Positions 56,746 through 63,103 of a stretch of DNA of 63,103 bases are shown in pieces. The stretch is from an uncultured Lachnospiraceae bacterium (GTDB lineage Bacteria; Bacillota; Clostridia; Lachnospirales; Lachnospiraceae). Each line of letters begins with the position of its first letter. Position 1 is the first letter of the stretch. The DNA is taken from positions 1-63,103 of the forward strand of contig CALWLN010000164.1 in assembly GCA_944381535.1 (NCBI GenBank), in the 5' to 3' direction. The notes beneath the pieces are model-generated. The model saw only the letters and a list, made by a program, of their open reading frames with translations, ran no database searches and was not told the origin of the DNA. The translations under genes and the position numbers were made by a program.

Positions 56746-56751
56746 ATTATA
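56746..56751 (-). promoter_or_regulatory. -10 box of the toxin gene
   Basis: TATAAT on the minus strand, followed by AGACTTATCAAGGGAGCCGA, nearly identical to the sequence after the antitoxin -10 box. No good -35 hexamer is visible at 17 bases. Confidence 0.6.
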
Positions 56752-56782
56752 TTGTCATGGTACAGATCGCTTGGGTGGCTTT

Positions 56783-57328
56783 TTATTTCAGCAGGTCGGC
56801 TATGGTTATTTCCAAATCGGAAAATATACCTGACTGGATGGGCTGCTCAAATCCGGCAATCATCGGAGCGGCCTCCACCTCATAACGGTATATGGTAATG
56901 CGCTGCTTGTCCGGGTCCACGATCCAATATTCCCGGACGCCAGCGGCTTCATATTTTGTGCTTTTGGTAAGATAGTCGCGCTTGCTGCTGCTGGGAGATA
57001 CTATTTCAATAATCCAGTCCGGGGCTCCATCGCAGCCCTTGTCTGTAAGCTTGTTTTTGTCGCAGATAACGCTGATATCCGGCTCCACGTAATTCGTATC
57101 GTCTTCTGTCAAAAAAACGGCAAATGGGGCAGGATAGACCTTGCAGGAGCTGCCCTTTGAATCAATATGGTTCGTGATTCTCTGGCATAAGCGGTTTACC
57201 AATTCCTGGTGAATCCGGTTCGGCGGCGCCATCATATACATCTGGCCGTCGAACAGTTCCGCCCGCTGGCCTTCCGGCAGGGCGTAGATATCGTCAATGG
57301 TGTAGGTACGCTTTTTGGGTAATGCCAT
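56783..57328 (-). CDS. Uma2-family (DUF820) endonuclease-like protein
   Basis: 181 residues. The Uma2/DUF820 fold is recognised from RAELFDGQMYMMAPPNRIHQ, then YVEPDISVICDKNKLTD with PDISV, and the PD-(D/E)xK active site in APDWIIEIVSPSSSKRDYLT with E-I-V-SPS and K, followed by KYEAAGVREYWIVDPDKQRI. The proteins resemble restriction endonucleases, are common in cyanobacteria and Firmicutes, and their task is not established. ATG 57328 has GGAGG about 12 bases upstream. It lies beside the toxin locus and before the SCIFF cluster. Confidence 0.9.
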   Translation of the reverse strand: MALPKKRTYTIDDIYALPEGQRAELFDGQMYMMAPPNRIHQELVNRLCQRITNHIDSKGSSCKVYPAPFAVFLTEDDTNYVEPDISVICDKNKLTDKGCDGAPDWIIEIVSPSSSKRDYLTKSTKYEAAGVREYWIVDPDKQRITIYRYEVEAAPMIAGFEQPIQSGIFSDLEITIADLLK

Positions 57329-57502
57329 AGTAAGACCTCCTCTGTGCTGCGGGTTATTTTTATAACAATTCAAATCGTGTATCTATTGTATCATCTCCAT
57401 TGTCAGATGACAACTTAAATTCTACGATATAAAGCTTGTCCGGGTCCATGTAGCGAAAAAGGGTTTCCAAAGGGTTTTCAACAATAAAAAACGCAAAACC
57501 AC

Positions 57503-57531
57503 TTTACCGCTCCTCCAAAATATGTTATAAT
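57503..57531 (+). promoter_or_regulatory. sigma-A type promoter of the SCIFF gene
   Basis: TTTACC (57503-57508), 17 bases, TATAAT (57526-57531), 80 bases upstream of ATG 57612. Confidence 0.58.
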
Positions 57532-57611
57532 CCATGAAGCGGAAAACGCCAGGGAGCATTTTCCATATCTCTTATCATACAGAAATCATAAAATAGAAAG
57601 GAAGATTCGTT

Positions 57612-57752
57612 ATGAAACACGTAAAGACCTTAAATACAAAGAAGCTGCAGAACACCGTAAAGAAGGGCGGCTGCGGTGAGTGCCAGACCTCCTGCCAGTC
57701 TGCGTGCAAGACCTCCTGCACCGTAGGAAACCAGAGCTGCGAGAACAAGTAA
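57612..57752 (+). CDS. scfA: SCIFF peptide precursor (six cysteines in forty-five residues)
   Basis: 46 residues, too short to be found by length filters. The leader MKHVKTLNTKKLQNTVKKG is followed by a core with six Cys at positions 21, 24, 28, 32, 36 and 43, the defining SCIFF spacing. SCIFF peptides are ranthipeptides: the partner radical-SAM enzyme joins Cys sulfur to nearby non-alpha carbons (e.g. Thr) to form thioether bonds. GGAAAGGAAG lies upstream of ATG 57612. The maturase gene begins 101 bases after the stop. Its use in Clostridia is thought to be in quorum-type or cell-state signalling. Confidence 0.95.
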   Translation: MKHVKTLNTKKLQNTVKKGGCGECQTSCQSACKTSCTVGNQSCENK

Positions 57753-57853
57753 GAGTCGGCGGATACAAAAAACAGAAAAAACGTCACAGAATAGACCGTT
57801 CGCAACAGGGCGAGCGGTCATTTGTGTGCTATGGAAAGAGAGGAACTATAGCA

Positions 57854-59206
57854 GTGGTTCATCAGTATAAAAATAACGGCTACAATATTGTGCTGGACGT
57901 CAACAGCGGCGCCGTCCATGTGGTGGACGACGTAACCTATGATGTGATTCCCCTGTATCGGGAAAAAAGCAAAGAGGATATCGTGGAGGAGCTGTCCAGT
58001 CGGTACGAGGCTGCGGAGATTGCCGAGGCATACGACGAGGTCGCTGCCTTAGAGGCGGACAGGCAGCTGTTTACGGAGGATGAATACGAGGCCTATATTG
58101 ACGGATTTAAAAATCGTCCAACAGTGGTGAAAGCGCTGTGCCTTCATATCGCCCACGACTGCAACCTGGCCTGTCGTTACTGCTTTGCCGAGGAAGGCGA
58201 GTATCACGGACACCGGGAACTGATGTCCTATGAGGTTGGGAAGGCGGCTCTTGATTTTCTGATTGCCAATTCCGGCAACCGCAGGAATCTGGAGGTGGAC
58301 TTTTTCGGCGGCGAGCCCCTTATGAACTTTCAGGTGGTAAAGGACCTGGTTGCCTACGGGCGTGAGCAGGAAAAATTACATAATAAGAATTTTCGGTTTA
58401 CCCTGACGACCAACGGCGTATTGCTGAATGACGATATCATGGAGTTCGCCAACCGGGAAATGGCCAATGTGGTCTTAAGTATTGACGGAAGAAAAGAGGT
58501 CCATGATTTTATGCGTCCCTTCCCAAAAGGCGCCGGAAGCTACGATTTAATCGTGCCGAAGTTTCAGAGGTTCGCAAAGAGCCGGAAACAGACCAACTAT
58601 TATGTGCGGGGGACCTTTACCCACTATAACCTGGATTTTTCCCGGGATGTGCTGCATCTGGCGGATTTGGGATTTCAGCAGATTTCCGTGGAACCGGTGG
58701 TGGCCTCCGAGACGGAGGACTACGCCATCCGGGAAGAGGATCTGCCGAAGCTTTATGAGGAGTACGATAAGCTGGCGGTGGAGATGATTCGGAGAGAGCG
58801 GGAGGGAAGGGGCTTCAATTTCTTCCATTTTATGATCGATCTGGAGGGCGGTCCCTGCGTGGCCAAGCGGCTTTCCGGCTGCGGCTCCGGCACCGAGTAT
58901 CTGGCGGTGACGCCCTGGGGAGACCTGTACCCTTGTCACCAGTTTGTGGGCAATGAGAAATTTTACATGGGAAATGTGTACGAGGGCGTGAAGAATACCG
59001 CCATCCGGGAGGAATTCCGGGGGTGTAATGTTTACTCCAAGGAGAAATGCCGGGACTGCTTTGCGAAATTTTACTGCAGCGGCGGCTGCGCGGCCAACTC
59101 CTACAATTTTCATGGGGACATCAACAATGCCTATGATATCGGCTGCGCGCTGCAGAAGAAGCGCATTGAATGTGCCATTATGATAAAAGCCGCGTTGGCG
59201 GAATAG
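57854..59206 (+). CDS. scfB: radical-SAM SCIFF maturase with SPASM-type iron-sulfur domain
   Basis: 450 residues. The start is taken as GTG 57854, giving VHQYKNNGYNIVLDVNSGAV, the family opening, with AGAGG about 11 bases upstream; a longer frame exists but overlaps scfA. Residues 103-110 hold the radical-SAM CNLACRYC (CxxxCxxC) cluster, then DFFGGEPLMNF (GGEP), TLTTNGVLL and VVLSIDGRKE. The C-terminal SPASM/twitch part includes CGSGTEYLAVTPWGDLYPCH, CNVYSKEKCRDCFAKFYCSG and CAANSYN plus GCAL for two auxiliary clusters. It forms thioether links in the ScfA peptide. secDF follows 15 bases on. Confidence 0.95.
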   Translation: MVHQYKNNGYNIVLDVNSGAVHVVDDVTYDVIPLYREKSKEDIVEELSSRYEAAEIAEAYDEVAALEADRQLFTEDEYEAYIDGFKNRPTVVKALCLHIAHDCNLACRYCFAEEGEYHGHRELMSYEVGKAALDFLIANSGNRRNLEVDFFGGEPLMNFQVVKDLVAYGREQEKLHNKNFRFTLTTNGVLLNDDIMEFANREMANVVLSIDGRKEVHDFMRPFPKGAGSYDLIVPKFQRFAKSRKQTNYYVRGTFTHYNLDFSRDVLHLADLGFQQISVEPVVASETEDYAIREEDLPKLYEEYDKLAVEMIRREREGRGFNFFHFMIDLEGGPCVAKRLSGCGSGTEYLAVTPWGDLYPCHQFVGNEKFYMGNVYEGVKNTAIREEFRGCNVYSKEKCRDCFAKFYCSGGCAANSYNFHGDINNAYDIGCALQKKRIECAIMIKAALAE

Positions 59207-59221
59207 GGAGAGTGAATTATC

Positions 59222-61384
59222 GTGAAACGAAGTAAAGGAATTGCAATATTAATCTTGATTTTGCTGGTCCTGGCCGGCGCAAGCTGGTATGCCGGTACCA
59301 TCATTTCTGACGTGGCTGCGGGTGACAGCAGCGGGATACGCCTGGGATTAGACCTTAAGGGCGGCGTCAGCATTACCTATGAGGCCGTGGAGGAAAATCC
59401 CAGCGCCGAGGACATGGCGGACACCGTCTACAAGCTTCAGCGGCGTGTGGACAGTTACAGCACCGAGGCCCAGGTGTACCAGGAGGGAGATAACCGTATC
59501 AACATCGAGATTCCGGGCGTCAACGATGCCAACGCGATTCTGGAGGAACTGGGCCAGCCGGGCTCTCTGGAAATCCAAAACGCGGACGGCGAAGTGATTC
59601 TCACCGGCGCGGATGTGGAGGACGCGCAGCCGGTTTCCACCACCAACCAGCAGACGGGGAAACGGGAGTACATGGTGTCTCTGAATCTGACGGATGAAGC
59701 CACCGAGATTTTCAAGGAGGCTACCACCGAAAATCTCGGCAAGACATTGCCTATCGTCTATGACGGGGAGGTCATCAGTAACCCCACAGTAAACCAGGTG
59801 ATTGAGGATGGAAATGCGGTGATCCAGGGAATGGAGAGCTATGCGGAGGCCGAGGCCCTGGCCACCCAGATTCGCGTGGGCTCCCTGTCGCTGGAGCTTA
59901 CCGAGCTGCACTCCAAGTCTCTGGGCGCCCAGCTGGGGGAGGAGGCGTTAGCCACCAGCCTTCTGGCGGCTGCCATCGGTATCATTGCGGTAATTCTTTT
60001 TATGATCGTGATGTACCGGATCCCGGGCCTGGCGGCTGGCATAGCGTTGATCCTGTACTGCGCCCTGACTGTGTTTGTGCTTTGGATTTTTGAGATCACT
60101 CTGACTCTGCCCGGCATTGCCGGTATCATTTTGTCCATCGGTATGGCCGTGGATGCCAATGTGATCATCTTTGCCCGTATCCGGGAGGAGATTGCCGCGG
60201 GTAAGAGTGTGGAATCCGCCATCAAAGCCGGCTTCCACAAGGCCATGTCCGCAATTCTGGATGGCAACATCACCACGCTCATTGCGGCTGTGGTGCTGGG
60301 AATCCGGGGCTCGGGAACTGTCAAGGGCTTTGCCTACACGTTAGGAATCGGTATCGTTCTTTCCATGTTTACGGCGCTGGCAGTGACCCGGTGGATTATG
60401 AAGAGCTTTTATGCCATCGGCTTTCAGAATCAGAAATTTTACGGCATGCAAAAGGAGCGCAGGACCATCAATTTTCTCGGAAAACGAGGGGTATTTATCG
60501 GGATTTCCCTGGCTGTGATCGCAGCCGGCTTTGTGGGAATGGGAATCCACAAGGCCACCGGAGGAAACGCTTTGAACTACAGTCTGGACTTTATGGGCGG
60601 AAGCTCCACCACCGTTACCTTTAACGAGGACTACACCATTGAAGAAATCAGCGAAACTATTGTGCCGGTGGTGGAAGAGGTGACCGGCGACGGCAATGTC
60701 CAGACCCAGAAGATCAACGATTCCAACGACGTGGTGATCAAGACTCGGGCTCTGGACCTGGAGGAGCGTGAGGCCTTTAACGCAGCCATGCTTGAGAATT
60801 TCGGCGTGGAGGAAAATGCCATCGTCAGTGAGAACATCAGCGGAACCGTAAGCGCTGAGATGCGCTCCGACGCTGTCTGGGCCGTTGCTCTGGCCACCGT
60901 ATTTATGTTGATATACATCTGGTTCCGGTTTAAGGATATCCGTTTCGCGGCCAGTGGTGTGCTGGCTCTGGTGCATGACGTCCTGGTAGTACTGGCCTTC
61001 TACGTGTTTGCGTGGATTTCCGTGGGCAACACCTTTATTGCCTGCATGCTGACCATCGTGGGCTACTCCATCAACGCTACCATCGTCATCTTTGACCGTA
61101 TCCGGGAGCATTTAAAGACCTTAACCGACCAGAGCAAGGAAAGCCTGAAGGAAGTGGTCAACCGCAGTATCACCCAGACTCTGTCACGGAGTATCAATAC
61201 CTCCCTGACCACCTTCATCACCATATTTTTCCTGTGGCTTTTGGGCGTCACCTCCATCAAGGAGTTTGCGCTGCCGCTGATGGTGGGAATTGTCTGCGGA
61301 GCATACTCCTCCGTATGCCTCACCGGCGCCATGTGGTATATGTTCCGGGTGCGTTTCCCGGGAAGAAAAAAAACGGCGGAATAA
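59222..61384 (+). CDS. secDF: fused protein-export membrane protein SecDF
   Basis: 720 residues with twelve membrane helices in two halves. SecD half: start helix IAILILILLVLAGASWYAGT, LGLDLKGGVSITYE, QRRVDSYSTEAQVY, then LGAQLGEEALATSLLAAAIG and IILSIGMAVDANVIIFARIR. SecF half from about residue 410: NFLGKRGVFIGISLAVIAAG, YSLDFMGGSSTTVTF, and IVGYSINATIVIFDRIREHL. It uses the proton motive force to draw pre-proteins through SecYEG. Start GTG 59222. Fusion is usual in Firmicutes. Next to scfAB as often in Clostridia, possibly by co-expression. Confidence 0.96.
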   Translation: MKRSKGIAILILILLVLAGASWYAGTIISDVAAGDSSGIRLGLDLKGGVSITYEAVEENPSAEDMADTVYKLQRRVDSYSTEAQVYQEGDNRINIEIPGVNDANAILEELGQPGSLEIQNADGEVILTGADVEDAQPVSTTNQQTGKREYMVSLNLTDEATEIFKEATTENLGKTLPIVYDGEVISNPTVNQVIEDGNAVIQGMESYAEAEALATQIRVGSLSLELTELHSKSLGAQLGEEALATSLLAAAIGIIAVILFMIVMYRIPGLAAGIALILYCALTVFVLWIFEITLTLPGIAGIILSIGMAVDANVIIFARIREEIAAGKSVESAIKAGFHKAMSAILDGNITTLIAAVVLGIRGSGTVKGFAYTLGIGIVLSMFTALAVTRWIMKSFYAIGFQNQKFYGMQKERRTINFLGKRGVFIGISLAVIAAGFVGMGIHKATGGNALNYSLDFMGGSSTTVTFNEDYTIEEISETIVPVVEEVTGDGNVQTQKINDSNDVVIKTRALDLEEREAFNAAMLENFGVEENAIVSENISGTVSAEMRSDAVWAVALATVFMLIYIWFRFKDIRFAASGVLALVHDVLVVLAFYVFAWISVGNTFIACMLTIVGYSINATIVIFDRIREHLKTLTDQSKESLKEVVNRSITQTLSRSINTSLTTFITIFFLWLLGVTSIKEFALPLMVGIVCGAYSSVCLTGAMWYMFRVRFPGRKKTAE

Positions 61385-61434
61385 CAATGCCCGGCGCAGG
61401 AGATACACTTGCGGAATTTTATAACAGATGACAC

Positions 61435-61472
61435 AGGAGCTTCGCGCGAAATGGACGCGGGGCTCCTTCTTT
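61435..61472 (+). terminator. terminator of secDF
   Basis: AGGAGC (61435-61440) with GCTCCT (61462-61467), inner CGCG pair, followed by TCTTTC. Weak-to-moderate. Confidence 0.65.
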
Positions 61473-61494
61473 CATTCGACAGGAAAGTCCGCGA

Positions 61495-63103
61495 AGGTTA
61501 CTTTTCATGGGGGTGAAAAATTTGAAAATCCAAGGGTGTATTTGCTTTTCATAGGCTATTTAAAACTTTTTTTGAGGCTTCTGGCATGATAGTGGATAGC
61601 CACATGCCTCAAAATTAAAATTTCATATTGAAAAGCCACCTGTGATCCCTTAGTGTAATAGCTGCGAACACAACACGAAGGGAGAACCCACAGATGGCTT
61701 CAGCTAATACATTATGCAAAAAAATACTAAATGTCAAGACCGCAGTTGTTGAAGATCAAGACTTTTATCAGGATATGGATGGGGTAAGCCATCTGAGGAT
61801 CAAGGCTCGTCCAAATCGGTGGCACGAGCACGACTGCCCGTTTTGCCATAAACGTTGTCAACCGTATGATGTGCAGACCAAACACCCGAGGACATGGAGA
61901 GCACTGGATTGGGGCGGCGTTCTCGTTGAGATCGCGTACTCTACACATCGGATCCTCTGCCCAGAACATGGCGTAGTTGTTGCGGATGTGCCTTGGGCGT
62001 ACCCGGGCAGCGGCTTCACAAAAGACTTCGATCTTACCGTTGCCTGGCTTGCCAAATATCTCCCGCGCAGTGCTGTCTCTGCATATATGCGTATCGACTG
62101 GGAAACCGTCGGCAGATGCGTGCATAGAGCCCTGAATGACCTTGAGCCTGAACGCTCCCGCCGCCTGGATGGCCTTGTCAATATCGGTATTGATGAGACC
62201 AGCTATAAGAAGGGTCACAAGTACATCACAGTGATTGTAAATCATGACACCAACACCGTTGTCTGGGCATCGGAGGGGCACGGCAAGAAGGTTCTGGAAC
62301 AGTTCTACCGGCAGCTCGGCGCAGAGCAGCTGGCCAGCATCAAAGTCGTTACCGGCGACGGAGCAAGGTGGATCACAGACTGTGTTAACAAGTACACCCC
62401 TGAGTGTGAGCGCTGCGTAGATCCATTTCATGTCGTCGAATGGGCTATGGAAGCACTGGACGAGGTCAGACGCGAAGTCTGGCGGGAGGCCTACAAGGAA
62501 TCGGAGACCATCGCAAGGCAGCATCCCCGAAAGGCGGGAAGGCCCAAAGAGGACGACCCGAATACGGCCATTATCCGTGCAGCCAGGGAGAAGGCAGAAG
62601 AGATCAAGAACTCTGCCTATACTCTTGGAAAAGCGCCGGAGAACCTGACTGAGAAGCAGCAAATCAAACTTGCAATGATCGCGGAGAACAACAATCGCCT
62701 GTACCGCGCCTACCGCATGAAAGAAACGCTTCGGCTGCTTCTAAAGCTCCGTGATGTTGATGAAGCGGAGGCGGAGTTGAGGCGCTGGCTCTGGTGGGCA
62801 TCGCACAGCAGGATACCGGCCTTCAAGGAACTCTACAAGAAGATCAAGCGCCACAAGGAGCATATCCTGAACACAATCCGGCTTGGTATCAGCAATGCAC
62901 GGATTGAAGCAACAAACAACAAAATCAAACTGATAATACGCAAGGCATATGGTTTTCGGAATATCCAGAACATGTTGGATATGGTGTACCTGGTATGCTC
63001 CGATTTGAGCATCCCACTTCCGAATCGAAAACCAAAATGCGTGAAATCAGTATAAACACTGGGCTGGCGGGTGTTTTTCACCCACTAAGACCCATGAAGA
63101 GCC
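61495..63103 (+). mobile_element. ISL3-type insertion sequence, right end at window edge
   Basis: The right end (63060-63103) reads, on the minus strand, GGCTCTTCATGGGTCTTAG then TGGGTGAAAAACACCC, a typical terminal repeat start. A related left-end sequence, TTTTCATGGGGGTGAAAAAT, lies at about 61502-61521, so the left boundary is near 61495 (uncertain). Between lie a hairpin (about 61570-61605) and the transposase. The coincidence of the repeat end with the last base of the window suggests that assembly stopped at this repeated element. Confidence 0.62.
61694..63055 (+). CDS. ISL3-family transposase
   Basis: 453 residues, complete. N-terminal zinc-finger type HDCPFCHKRCQPYDV and HTH region (WRALDWGGVLVEIAYSTHR), then the DDE_Tnp_ISL3 core: NIGIDETSYKKGHKYITVIV (first Asp/Glu), VVTGDGARWITDCVNKY, ECERCVDPFHVVEWAMEALD (second Asp), and the last Glu in ISNARIEATNNKIKLIIRKA followed by YGFRN. 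It cuts and inserts ISL3 elements, making 8-bp target duplications. GAAGGGAG precedes ATG 61694. All the conserved acidic blocks are present, so it may be active. Confidence 0.94.
   Translation: MASANTLCKKILNVKTAVVEDQDFYQDMDGVSHLRIKARPNRWHEHDCPFCHKRCQPYDVQTKHPRTWRALDWGGVLVEIAYSTHRILCPEHGVVVADVPWAYPGSGFTKDFDLTVAWLAKYLPRSAVSAYMRIDWETVGRCVHRALNDLEPERSRRLDGLVNIGIDETSYKKGHKYITVIVNHDTNTVVWASEGHGKKVLEQFYRQLGAEQLASIKVVTGDGARWITDCVNKYTPECERCVDPFHVVEWAMEALDEVRREVWREAYKESETIARQHPRKAGRPKEDDPNTAIIRAAREKAEEIKNSAYTLGKAPENLTEKQQIKLAMIAENNNRLYRAYRMKETLRLLLKLRDVDEAEAELRRWLWWASHSRIPAFKELYKKIKRHKEHILNTIRLGISNARIEATNNKIKLIIRKAYGFRNIQNMLDMVYLVCSDLSIPLPNRKPKCVKSV

Overview
The window reads as a chromosomal segment of a spore-forming, anaerobic gut Firmicute, most likely a Lachnospiraceae (Clostridium cluster XIVa) relative. 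The reasons are an alpha/beta small acid-soluble spore protein, a SCIFF peptide with its radical-SAM maturase next to a fused SecDF, strong AGGAGG ribosome sites, many GTG/TTG starts, a fucose-type lactaldehyde reductase, xylAB, GH38 and GH36 glycosidases and a bile-salt-hydrolase-type enzyme. No genus is claimed. The window ends inside or exactly at the terminal repeat of an ISL3-type insertion sequence, so the right edge may be an assembly break.

Layout. 1-1.9 kb: the 3' end of a GH38 alpha-mannosidase, a small unknown ORF and a URO-D-like protein. 2.0-2.8 kb: seven tRNA genes and a rearranged partial copy of the tRNA-Thr gene. 3.1-8.0 kb: an Asn/Gly/Gln repeat protein, a rhodanese, a THUMP methyltransferase, an exported papain-type peptidase, RdgB and a YfcE-like phosphodiesterase. 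8.1-8.9 kb: six more tRNAs. 9-11.2 kb: CBS, DUF3795 and Rpn-type proteins. 11.4-15.4 kb: fucO diverging from arsRDA, which has no efflux permease beside it. 15.4-21.6 kb: a compact leftward cluster of a choloylglycine-hydrolase-family enzyme, LytTR regulator, soluble GHKL kinase and two ABC half-exporters. 21.9-33.4 kb: membrane-anchored sensors, small enzymes, an aminoglycoside nucleotidyltransferase, a DUF3298-type lipoprotein and a ROK repressor. 33.7-37.6 kb: xylAB with a promoter and a candidate XylR operator. 37.9-43.2 kb: a complete LIV-type ABC importer and a cytidylate-kinase-like protein. 43.3-53.5 kb: rarA, PAP2, DUF1653, CYTH, SASP, GH36, DJ-1, aroA and a CNNM-type protein. 53.8-57.3 kb: a membrane protein, an OmpR/EnvZ-class two-component pair, a compact putative type I toxin-antitoxin locus and a Uma2 nuclease. 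57.6-61.4 kb: scfA, scfB and secDF. 61.5-63.1 kb: the ISL3 element.

Functional links. xylA and xylB form a xylose catabolic operon probably controlled by the nearby ROK protein. The LIV genes form one transport operon with an intercistronic hairpin after the binding-protein gene. scfA and scfB make and modify a six-cysteine thioether peptide. The hydrolase, regulator, kinase and exporter cluster is the most system-like accessory block. The most unusual small-scale structures are the 28-residue toxin with a convergent antisense RNA whose promoter is an inverted copy of the toxin promoter, a five-unit 39-bp tandem repeat in the ArsA linker, a dispersed 39-bp leader repeat in front of two unrelated genes, a 31-bp tandem repeat that supplies a terminator arm, and the scrambled tRNA-Thr copy. 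All assignments come from reading the sequence; no database search was run.
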